The notes beneath the pieces were generated by a model, which made no database searches, was not told the DNA's origin, and saw only the letters and a program-made list of their open reading frames with translations. A DNA stretch of 64,000 nt from Rubellimicrobium arenae (GTDB lineage Bacteria; Pseudomonadota; Alphaproteobacteria; Rhodobacterales; Rhodobacteraceae): the NCBI RefSeq assembly GCF_017916275.1, contig NZ_JAFMST010000004.1, positions 248,001 to 312,000 on the forward strand. The letters run 5' to 3'. Position numbers and translations under genes: made by a program. Positions 25,483 through 34,400 of the stretch are shown in pieces. Every line of letters begins with the position of its first letter. Position 1 is the stretch's first letter.

Positions 25483-27693
25483 CTAAAGGAACGCGTAATC
25501 CGGCCCCGGGACGGACAGAAGCCCGGCCGGGCCATTCGGATGCGCCCAGAGGTCCGCAACAAGGTCCGCACAGGCACTGCCCAGGTCTTGCAGCGCTCCT
25601 TGGTGCAGGCCATGCTCCCGCGCGGCTTCGGGAAAGCCGAGGTCCAGCACCTCGGTCGTCGGGCTCGCGTGGAAGCTGCCGTCATCCACCCCAAGGAGGA
25701 ACGCATCCAGGTCGCCCTGGAAGTTCGCCCGTCCCCAAGGGTTGCCGAACAGCAGATCCTGCGAATTGAACCCGGACGCCCCTCCCAGCACGCCGGGAAG
25801 GCTGGCCTGAGCCCGAAGGGCATCATCGACCCAGACGCGCAGCTGACCGGCCTCCAGACGGATGGCGACGTCGTGGTCCTGATCGACGACCGAGTTGAGC
25901 CCCGCCCCGGCCGTCACGAGAACGACGGACGGCAAGCCCTCGCGGAAGACCTGAAGGCTGAGCTCTCCCGCGCCGGTCACCGAGGCGATCAGGCTGCCAT
26001 GGAGACGGAACAGCTCGCCTGACGCCCCCACCCTGTCGGCATCCAGCGAAAAACCGACGCTCATCGCGTCGGCCCCCACCACATCGACCACATGGGCACG
26101 CCCCACCCGCGCAGCGACTCCGGGTCCGCCAAGCTGAAGTCCGTCGGGCGTCATCGCTGCCAGGGGACCCAGGTCCAGGTCATGCCCGCCGTCCAGGGCG
26201 ACAAAGCCGGAGGAACCCAGGCGAAGCACCTGGGGATCATGGATCGTGACGCCGGCTTCCGCAGTCGCGACGCTCCCGTCCGGCAGAATGGTCATCAGCG
26301 TGACCTGGTGATCGCCGCTCTGGGCGAAGGAATGGCTGACCTTCCGGCCCTCGGCGACCGTGCCATCCCCGAAGCTCCAGACGTAATGGGTCCCGGCCGG
26401 CATCGCCCCGCCCGAGGCCAGGGCATAGGATGCGTCAAAGACCCTCGTGGCCATCTCCGGGGCCGTGATGTGGAACATGGCGTTCAGGCCGCCGGCGGGC
26501 GCCGCGGTCGCCGACGAACCCACATGGAGCAGAGGGATCAACCCTTCGGGCAGGGCGACGAAGTGATGGCTTGCGTCATTCTCCAGGGTCGAGGCCACGA
26601 AAAGCTGTCCGTAGTATCCTGCGCCCTTCGCGTCCTGGTCCTGCACGATCAGGTTGTTCCGCAGGATCCAGTCGGCATGGCCGGTCCCGGCCGGGAGGCT
26701 GCCCGTGAGATTCCCCTCGATCAGGACGCCGGTCGACCGCTCGGCCACGACGATGCGCGGGATCTCGACCAGGGGGTCCGGGCCATCCGCGGCGCCCCCG
26801 TCCGCGTGCAGGACCGAGTTGTTCCGGATCGTCAGGTTCGCCGCCTCCCCGACCAGGATGCCGTGCGCGTGACCGTTGGTGATCGTGTTGTTCTCGATCA
26901 GGATGTTCCGGTAGAACATCTCCTCCCCGGCCTGGCCACGATCCACCCTCTCGTTGCGCATGAAGATCGACTGCGTGGGCGCGCCGTCCCCGACATCCAG
27001 CAGGTTGTCCCGGATCACGACGTCCCTGCTGCCCGACGTGGTGCCGCTGGTCCAGAACTGGATCATGTCGCGGTGATCGCCGACCCCCGGCGCCGCGCGA
27101 AAGTCGTGGAGGCGGTTTCCCTCGATGGTGACATCATGGACCTCAGCGAAGTCCATCCCATCGCTGCGGATGTCGTGGACGTCGTTGCCGCGGACGAGCA
27201 CGCCGCCGCTGCGGCTGACCACCACGGCCCGGTGAAATCCGGAGAATTCGCTGGTCTCGATCGTGATCCCGGTGCTGCCACGGACGCTCAGGCCGATGCC
27301 GGTCGCATGCCCCTCCGCTCCGGCGGACACGCCGGTCGCGACGTCGCCGTCGAAGATCGAGTTCCGGATCGCCACGTCCCTTGAGCCGAACAGGCTGAAG
27401 GGCCGCGCAAAGACGTGGTCGCCGGACTTGAAATGGTAGTCGAACACCACGCCGTCGAAGGCCAGTTTCTGCACGTTGCTCAGCGCCAGGCCGGAAAAGC
27501 TGGCCTTGTGGGCCGGATCGGCGGACCTGATGGTCACCGTGGATGCGTAGTTCCGCGTGATCGGAGTCCGTTCGCCGATATTCAGCGTTCCATAGTCGCC
27601 AGCCCTGAGCAGGATGGTCTCGCCCCCGGTCGAGGCGGCCAGCGCCGCCTGAAGTTCCTTGGCGGTGCCGACGGTTATCGTTCTGTTGGTCAT
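25483..27693 (-). CDS. Right-handed parallel beta-helix protein with PKD and lectin-like domains
   Basis: This 736-residue protein has three parts. Residues 1-370 form a right-handed beta-helix with many N-x-I/V ladder motifs (IRNSIFDG, IEGNRLHDF, IRDNLLDV, IENNTITNGHAHGI, IRNNSVLH), as in polysaccharide lyases and mannuronan epimerases. Residues 405-485 form a PKD domain (HYVWSFGDGTVAEGR; SGDHQVTL). Residues 500-680 resemble a LamG/concanavalin-type jelly roll. There is no signal peptide and no RTX nonapeptide, so the export route is unclear. The start at 27693 follows a G-rich run. Location beside glycan-modifying genes suggests an extracellular polysaccharide-binding or -cleaving role. The catalytic type cannot be assigned. 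Confidence 0.75.
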   Translation of the reverse strand: MTNRTITVGTAKELQAALAASTGGETILLRAGDYGTLNIGERTPITRNYASTVTIRSADPAHKASFSGLALSNVQKLAFDGVVFDYHFKSGDHVFARPFSLFGSRDVAIRNSIFDGDVATGVSAGAEGHATGIGLSVRGSTGITIETSEFSGFHRAVVVSRSGGVLVRGNDVHDIRSDGMDFAEVHDVTIEGNRLHDFRAAPGVGDHRDMIQFWTSGTTSGSRDVVIRDNLLDVGDGAPTQSIFMRNERVDRGQAGEEMFYRNILIENNTITNGHAHGILVGEAANLTIRNNSVLHADGGAADGPDPLVEIPRIVVAERSTGVLIEGNLTGSLPAGTGHADWILRNNLIVQDQDAKGAGYYGQLFVASTLENDASHHFVALPEGLIPLLHVGSSATAAPAGGLNAMFHITAPEMATRVFDASYALASGGAMPAGTHYVWSFGDGTVAEGRKVSHSFAQSGDHQVTLMTILPDGSVATAEAGVTIHDPQVLRLGSSGFVALDGGHDLDLGPLAAMTPDGLQLGGPGVAARVGRAHVVDVVGADAMSVGFSLDADRVGASGELFRLHGSLIASVTGAGELSLQVFREGLPSVVLVTAGAGLNSVVDQDHDVAIRLEAGQLRVWVDDALRAQASLPGVLGGASGFNSQDLLFGNPWGRANFQGDLDAFLLGVDDGSFHASPTTEVLDLGFPEAAREHGLHQGALQDLGSACADLVADLWAHPNGPAGLLSVPGPDYAFL

Positions 27694-27877
27694 GCTTGGC
27701 CCCCCATGCCTTGCAGACAGGCCCGGATGCCCGGGCGAGCCCATCGGAGGGGTCAGGCCATTTCAGGGGCCTTAACGCGGCCCCTGCAATAAATGCGCAA
27801 CTTAAGATGTACTACCTGTTCACCAACTTTGCCGGCCCAGGCGGTCCGGACCGGGGGCAGCCGATCCGGCGGATGGC

Positions 27878-29935
27878 CTAGACCAGAAGGATGTCTGCAT
27901 GGGTCAGCATGGCCCCGTCCTGCAGGTCCGCCACCAGCGTCAGGCCGCCCCGAGCGCTGCCGTTGCCGTCGAACCAGAGCGTCCGGTCCGTCGTGCGGAA
28001 GATGAACCGGTCGCCGGCGTCCTGCGCCAGATTATCGGCCCGGCACTGGAACTCCGACGCCCGCAGCATCCCTCCGGCAAGCCCGCCCCCAAAGCCCTCC
28101 GCGTCGATGACGATCCGGTCGTAATCTCCGGGCAGCGCGTGGAAATCGGACAGGTGGTCGCCGCACTCCGATCGCGCGGCGAAGACGAAGGAGTCGTTGC
28201 CGGCCCCGCCGGTCAGGTGGTCCACCCCTGCGCCGCCGCTGAGCGTGTCGTGCCCGCCACGCCCGTCGAGCACGTCCTCGCCCGAACCGCCCGACAGGAT
28301 GTTGGCGCGCTTGGTGCCCGTGATCCGGTTGTCCAGTTCGTTCCCGGTGCCGTTCACCGCCCCCGATCCGGTCAGGACCAGTCCTTCGACGTTCCGGGCC
28401 AGCGTCAGGCTGAAACCGGCGCGGACCACGTCCTCGCCCGAGTTCTGCTCCTCCCGGACCACCTCGTCGGGAGAGGACAGGACGTAGACGTCATCGCCGG
28501 CTCCGCCACTGAGGAAATCGCTGCCGGCCCCGCCGTCCAGCCAGTCGTCGCCTCCGCCGCCATGCAGCCGGTCGTTGCCCTTCTGCCCGAACAGCCGGTT
28601 GTCCCCGTCATTGCCGATCAGGCGGTTGCCCAGCAGGTTGCCCGTTCCGGACAGATCGGCCGTGCCGACGAGAGTCAGGTTCTCCACCCCCGCGGCGAGC
28701 GTGGCATCGACGGAGGCCTCCACCCGGTCCAGGCCGCCGCCCGCGGCCTCGACCACGACATCGCCCAGGTTGTCGACGATCAGCACGTCGTCGCCCGCTC
28801 CGCCCTCGAGGGTGTCGGCCCCTGCTCCCCCATCGAGGGTGTCGTTCCCGTCCAGCCCCAGCAGGGTGTCCCCCGCCAGACCGCCCAGGATGAGATTGCC
28901 GTCGGCATTGCCGGTGCCCCGCAGGCCCACGCCGCCCCGAAGCATCGGCCCGCCGCCGACCAGCACCAGACGTTCCACATGCTCCGGGAGCGTGAAGTCC
29001 ACCGCGGCCCGAACCTCGTCCGCACCGCCACCGGGACGCTCGACCACGACGTCATCCGGGTTCTCGACGAAATAGACGTCGTCGCCCGCGCCGCCGTCGA
29101 GAAGATCGCCCGCCACGCGGGGCATCGCCGCACCTTGCAGCGCTCCCCCAAGGACATCCGCCCCCTCGCCGCCGTACAGGGAGTCCGCGCCATCGCCCCC
29201 ATACAGGAAGTCGGCGCCATCGCCCCCGTAAAGCGCATCCTCGTCCGCGCCGCCATACAGGATGTCGGACCCGCCGAGGCCCCCTGCGGGATCGTCCCCG
29301 TACAGGAGATCCGCCCCCGCGTTGCCGTGGATCGTGTCGTCCCCGGCGCCGCCATAGGCGGTGTCCGGCCCGGCCCCCAGCCGGATCAGGTCCCGCCCGC
29401 CGCCCGCGTCCACGACATCCCCGTCCGTGGCGCCCAACCCTGCCCCTTGGTCGAGCTCAAGCAGGTCGTCCCCGTCCAGCGTGTAAATGACATCCTGGCC
29501 CGCCGTGCCACGGATGAGGAACACCTCGACGCTTTTGAACCACAGCCCGAAGCTGCTCGACCCGAACCCTTCCTTGTCGGGCCGCGCGTCGATCTGGATC
29601 CCCGACAGGTTGGCCACGCTCACCTCGAGCCGGTCCGTGCCGCTGCCTCCGAAGAACACCTCCCGGTCGGCGCCCAGGGTGTCATCGTAGGTGAACACGT
29701 CATCGCCGGTTCCCCCATACGCGGTATCGTCGCCGGGGCTGCTGAAAAACCAGCCGTATTGCGACGGATCCGTGCCGTTGACCGCGTGATAGATGTCGTC
29801 TCCGGCGCCGCCGTGAAACTCGGCCGAGCCGGCGACCTGGTACATGAGGTCGTTTCCAGCGTCCCCGAAGAAGGTGTTCTGACCGCCCATCCGAAGAAGG
29901 GTGTCGTTGCCGGGAGTTCCCTGGATGGAAGCCAT
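27878..29935 (-). CDS. RTX calcium-binding protein with alternating nonapeptide and beta-propeller-like repeats
   Basis: This 685-residue protein starts MASIQGTPGND with GAGG upstream and carries RTX nonapeptides (GGxGxDxLx: GGDGADFLY, GGAGADTLE, GGAGDDVL) over most of its length. These alternate with repeats of the form DDVYFVENPDDVVVE...VENLTLVGTADLSGTGN, seen at least three times. The C terminus (SECGDHLSDF, DRIVIDAEGFGGG, LTHADILLV) is the usual type I secretion end. It has no enzyme domain, so it is probably an extracellular adhesin or surface-layer type protein stabilised by calcium. No TolC/HlyB/HlyD genes are nearby. Confidence 0.88.
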   Translation of the reverse strand: MASIQGTPGNDTLLRMGGQNTFFGDAGNDLMYQVAGSAEFHGGAGDDIYHAVNGTDPSQYGWFFSSPGDDTAYGGTGDDVFTYDDTLGADREVFFGGSGTDRLEVSVANLSGIQIDARPDKEGFGSSSFGLWFKSVEVFLIRGTAGQDVIYTLDGDDLLELDQGAGLGATDGDVVDAGGGRDLIRLGAGPDTAYGGAGDDTIHGNAGADLLYGDDPAGGLGGSDILYGGADEDALYGGDGADFLYGGDGADSLYGGEGADVLGGALQGAAMPRVAGDLLDGGAGDDVYFVENPDDVVVERPGGGADEVRAAVDFTLPEHVERLVLVGGGPMLRGGVGLRGTGNADGNLILGGLAGDTLLGLDGNDTLDGGAGADTLEGGAGDDVLIVDNLGDVVVEAAGGGLDRVEASVDATLAAGVENLTLVGTADLSGTGNLLGNRLIGNDGDNRLFGQKGNDRLHGGGGDDWLDGGAGSDFLSGGAGDDVYVLSSPDEVVREEQNSGEDVVRAGFSLTLARNVEGLVLTGSGAVNGTGNELDNRITGTKRANILSGGSGEDVLDGRGGHDTLSGGAGVDHLTGGAGNDSFVFAARSECGDHLSDFHALPGDYDRIVIDAEGFGGGLAGGMLRASEFQCRADNLAQDAGDRFIFRTTDRTLWFDGNGSARGGLTLVADLQDGAMLTHADILLV

Positions 29936-30259
29936 GATACCTCGATTACGTCCTGGGCGCTCTGCGCCCGCCGTGCCGCTTGGGGGGAGACCCGCCGAGG
30001 GGCGAGGCGCGCTCGTCCCCAAGGTGGGCTCCGGCGGCATCATGCGGACAACCGCGGCCAAACTGCGGCCCGGGGCCGACCATTGTACGACCCCGACGCG
30101 AATCCATCGCGATCGCGGGGCCGGACCAGCCGGCTCCCGCCGCGTCCTGCGGGCCGTCGGGTGACCGAAGTCCGGTGCTGCGCCCATCCGGAACAAGTGC
30201 CCCCCAAGGGTGTTCCGCAGCAACCGGACAGGTTTCGTCCGGGTCAAAGGAGGGGAATC
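29936..30259. other. Divergent promoter region between the RTX protein and the DUF2934 gene
   Basis: This 324-base gap separates oppositely transcribed genes. Apart from the GGAAC-type element at 30190-30214 (own entry) I see no gene, and no clear sigma-70 hexamer pair for the RTX gene. Confidence 0.5.
30190..30214 (+). promoter_or_regulatory. Possible GGAAC-type extracytoplasmic/general stress promoter
   Basis: GGAAC (30190-30194) and TGTT (30211-30214) are 16 bases apart, close to the alphaproteobacterial EcfG-type pattern GGAAC-N16/17-CGTT. The sequence also forms an inverted repeat GGAACA...TGTTCC, so a dimeric repressor site is an alternative. It lies 46 bases before a DUF2934 gene, a family often linked to stress responses. 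Confidence 0.35.
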
Positions 30260-30565
30260 ATGGACGACGATCTCGAACGGCGGATCCGCGAACGGGCCCA
30301 CGCCATATGGGAGCGCGAAGGGCGGCCGGACGGACGCCACGACGAACACTGGAGGCAGGCGTCCGAGGACGTCGGCCAGCACACGGGGTCCTCGGGATCT
30401 GCAGAGACCTCCATCGCCCCGGGGGGCGGGGGTCTTGCATCAGGACTGCAACCCGGCGGCATCGTCCCCGGGGGTGGGCCGGGGGCGACGGTGGGCAGCC
30501 TTGGAACAGGCGGCGGCTCGACGGGAAACGCCCCGACCGGTGATCTGGGCCGCGGCCCAACCTGA
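30260..30565 (+). CDS. DUF2934 domain protein
   Basis: This 101-residue protein begins with the DUF2934 motif (LERRIRERAHAIWEREGRP, then DGRHDEHWRQA). The remaining two thirds are Gly/Ser/Thr/Pro rich and apparently disordered. The ATG follows AAAGGAGGGG, an excellent ribosome site. The domain's function is unknown; in other alphaproteobacteria it is found in stress-associated small proteins. It stands alone with a terminator hairpin behind it. Confidence 0.85.
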   Translation: MDDDLERRIRERAHAIWEREGRPDGRHDEHWRQASEDVGQHTGSSGSAETSIAPGGGGLASGLQPGGIVPGGGPGATVGSLGTGGGSTGNAPTGDLGRGPT

Positions 30566-30579
30566 TCGACCGCGACCCG

Positions 30580-30610
30580 GGATCGGCCAGCCGCGAGCCG
30601 GCCGATCCTT
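30580..30610 (+). terminator. Hairpin terminator after the DUF2934 gene
   Basis: Nine-base perfect arms GGATCGGCC and GGCCGATCC flank an 11-base loop and are followed by TT, 14 bases after the stop codon. Confidence 0.6.
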
Positions 30611-31410
30611 GCGCCACGGCGGCCCGGCGCGACGATGGCCGGACCTCCCGCTTCTGGCCGGACTGCTCGGAACTAACGCTGTCCTCCGGGCCATGTCGTC
30701 CATGAACCCAAAGGGCAATTCGAATCGGAGTCGCAGGCTCCGCCCGCCGGAGCCATCGTCCTCTTGGCGCCAAGGTTCGCCCGGTCACGCGCCTGTTGCA
30801 CGGGGCGCAGGTTCTCCACCAGATTGGACCGCGACCCCACAAGGTCCTGATCGGGGACCGTCCTCCCACCGAGCACATGCGTGGACGACTTGGGATCGCT
30901 TCACCGGAGCTGCCAACCCCGGCGAGGCTCCGAAATGGCAGCGAAGTTCGACTCTGGTGGCTCTTGCGGCGGACCTCCGTCGGTTGTCCCTTGCGCTGCT
31001 AGCTTGGTCGCCTTGCGTGGACCGAGGCTGGCTCAGGACGCCAGGACCACTGGTGATCAAGCCGGCTTTCATGCCTTCACCGGATGCCCTTCTCGTGCAT
31101 CAAGGCACTGCGACTGAACTCCGGACCGTAGACCGACCCGACATCCGTCGTCTTTAGTGATGGTCCCAGCGCATCGACCCAACTGTCCTAACATGGGCCG
31201 CAGGTCGCCCGGGCCTGATCACACTTGGCTGAACCACACCACGGCCGCACCTTCCTCGACCTCAACTCGCCCGGCCTGGCCACCGGGAGGGTCGGACTGA
31301 CGAGGCGCTAGAACCGGTCGCTGGGCATGCGGCTCGCAAGCCCGGACGCCTGGCCTCAAGGTGCCAGGCCCGACGGAAGAACCGCCGGGCCTGACCGTCC
31401 GAGTTGGGTC
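30611..31410. other. Apparently gene-free 0.8 kb stretch between the DUF2934 gene and the large RTX gene
   Basis: No reading frame here has a ribosome site, family motif or the strong third-position G/C bias of neighbouring genes, and base composition looks less GC-rich than the flanks. The stretch may be a decayed gene or element; I could not match it to a transposase. A short hairpin near 31350-31372 (CCTGGC / GCCAGG) could end transcription of the RTX gene coming from the right. Confidence 0.45.
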
Positions 31411-34400
31411 TCAGAGCAGCAAATCAGACTTCGCCATGGTGTCGATATGCTGCAACTCCAGAGCGAAGTCCGCCTTCCCATCTCCATTCACGTCGCCCGA
31501 CAGGGTCCCGTGGTCGAACCTGAGTTCGCCCGCAACCTTGGAGAACCCGACCGATCCGATGAAGTGGAAGTCCTGATCGCCGCCCCTGCCGAGGTTGGCA
31601 TCGATATCGGAAAGGTCGATCCTGTCCACACCACGGTCGAAGTCCTGGATCACGTCATGGTTTGCCCCACGACCGATCTCGGCCGGGCTGGCGAAGATGA
31701 AATGGTCCGCTCCTTCGCCGCCGATCAGTACGTCCTTTCCACGACCGCCGTAAAGATCATCCGCACCTGCGCCGCCTTTGAGGAGGTCGTTCCTCTCCCC
31801 ACCGCGGAGCGAATCGGACCCGGTCCCGCCAGACAGTTCGTCGTTCCCGTCGCCGCCCTTCAGGACGTCGTTGCCTTCGTCACCGAAGAGGTGATCCTTG
31901 CCGGCCCCGCCGTCCAGGACATCGCCCTGCTGGCCACCATGGATCAGGTCAGCGCCTTTGCCGCCTGACAGGTCATCGGCTCCGTCATCCCCGGACAGGG
32001 TGTCGGCCCCATCACCGCCGAAGAGTCGATCCGCTCCGTCGCCCCCGCTCAGTATGTCGTTGCCTTCATCGCCGAACAGCTGGTCGTTCCCGGCACCACC
32101 ATCCAGTTCGTCGTGCCCTTGGCCGCCCTGCAGAGTGTCGGCGCCGATGCCGCCGGACAGATCGTCGTCGCCAGCACCGCCCTTCAGCACGTCGTTCCCG
32201 TCCTCACCGAAGAGCTGGTCGCGCCCTGCCCCCCCATCGAGCACGTCGCCGCCCTGGCCACCCTGAAGCTTGTCGGCCCCGGCACCGCCGGAGAGGGCGT
32301 CCTCTCCATCGCCGCCATTCAGGATGTCGTTCCCATCCTCGCCGAAGAGGCTGTCGTCGCCGGTTCCGCCGTCGAGTAGATCGCGTCCCTGGCCTCCCCG
32401 AAGGAGGTCGGCTCCGGCATCGCCGAAGAGGCTGTCGTGCCCATCGTTGCCTTGGAGCTGGTCCGCACCAGCGCCGCCGGACAGATCATCGTCCCCTGCG
32501 CCGCCTTTCAGAACGTCGTCGCCGGCATCTCCGAAGAGATGGTCGTTCCCGGCCCCACCGAACAGCTGGTCTGCAAGAATCCCCCCGACCAGGCTATCGT
32601 TGCCGGAGGTGCCGTTCAGCGTGACAGCGTGTGGAGGCTCGTCGGGGTTGCCGCCCTCGTCCGAACCACCCTCATCGGTGGAGTCGTCCCCGCCGGTCGC
32701 GTCATCCCCATCGGAGCCACCGCCCTGATCGGCATCATCCGAGCCATCGTCGGTGCCAGAACCGTCGTTTTCGGAACCGCCGGTCGCCCCATCGTCCTGA
32801 CCCGAACCCCCCTCCTCGGTCGTTCCTTCGCCCGAGTCTTCGCCGCCGATGCCGTTGCCATCCTGACCGGAGTCGTTCCCGTCGCTGGCCCCATCATCCG
32901 CGCCGGAGTTCCCACCTGAAGAGTCGTCCGTGCCATCGCCGCCGTCGGTAGCATCATCGCCACCGGAGCTGTCGTCCTGACCTGGAGCTTCATCGGTCGA
33001 TCCGTCGTCCGGGCCAGAGTTGCCGTCCGAGTTGCCATCCTCGACGCCATCCCCATCCTGGCCCGAGTTCTCGCCATCGGCGGGGTCGTCGCCATCGACG
33101 GGATCTTCGCCACCCATGGAATCGTCGCCATCGGTAGGATCATTGCCGTCGATGGGGTCGCCGCCGCCAACCGTGCCGTCATCCCCGGCCTGATCGTCGT
33201 TCGAGCCGGAGCCCTGGTCGGATCCGGAGTTGTCCTCGTCGGTTGCGTCGTCGTCCTGACCGGCGTCGCCGTCGTCCGTCGCAGGGGCGTCGGAGCCGGC
33301 GTCATCGCCGGATGAGGCGTCATCGCCGTCGACAGCGCCATCCTGGTCGGAGTCGTCGCCCGGCCCGGCGTCGCCGCCAGCCTCGCCGTCACCCGTCGCA
33401 TCGTCCGAACTGGAGTTGTCGTCCTCGGTCACGTCGTTCTGGCCGGAGTCGTCCGATCCGTCGCCACTGTCCGTCGTGGCATCGTCGTCAGAGCCGCCAT
33501 CCGTCGTCGTGTCGCCATCGTGGCTGTCCCCGTCGGCGCCATCGTCACCGATCGCACCGTCGCCAGCATCCACGTCATCATCCGTGGTGGCACCGTCGTC
33601 GGCATCCACGTCGTCGTCCGTGGTCGCGCCGTCGCCGCCACTGCTGTCGCCGTTGGTCGCATCGTCCTGAGCGGAGTCGCCGCTGCCCGCGTCGTCGCTG
33701 CCCGAGGCGCCGCCCTCGCCCTGATCGCCGTCGGTCGCGCCGGGGTCCGAAGCTTCTTCATTGGACCCGGAGCCCTCGCCTTCGGTGCCCCCCGTGTCGA
33801 TCACGCCGCCGTCCTGAACGGAGCCGTCGTTGCTCGAGTCGTTGCTGCCGGCATCGCCGCCGTCGTCCGCATGGCCGGCAGCGTCGTCCGAGCCAGCATT
33901 GTCGTCGCTGGGCGCATTGCCCTCACCATCATCGGCGGGCGCACCGCCATCCTGAGCGGAGCCGTCATCCTGAGCCGAGTCGTCGTCCTGGATGGCACTG
34001 TCGTCCAAGCCGGTGTCATCGTCGGCCGTCGCGCCGTTATCGCCGGAGGAGTCGTCGCCCGTCGCGCTGTCATCCTGGCCGGAAACGTCGTCGGAGCCGC
34101 CGTCACTGCCTTCGTCGCTGCCGGCTGGAGCGTCGTCCGAGCTTCCGGTTTCGGTCGTCTGATCGGTGTCCGCTCCACCTTCGTCGGACGGAGTCTCGCC
34201 ACCTTCGTTCGTGGGCGCCTCACCCCCGGAGTTGTTCTCGCCCGCAGGCGCTTCGCCGCCGGAGCCGGCGTCGTTCGACGGGGTCTCGCCGGTGGTGGTG
34301 TCGTTCGTGGGTGCCTCGCCGGTGGTGTCGCTCGCGGGCGCCTCGCTGCCGCCGTCCTGATCGGGCAGGGTCTCGCCGCCTTCGCTGCTGGGCGTCTCGC

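Noticed and set aside
30258-31157. Remnant of a transposase in the gene-free stretch
   Set aside because: I looked for DDE or HTH-like segments and terminal inverted repeats in all frames and found none that I could defend.
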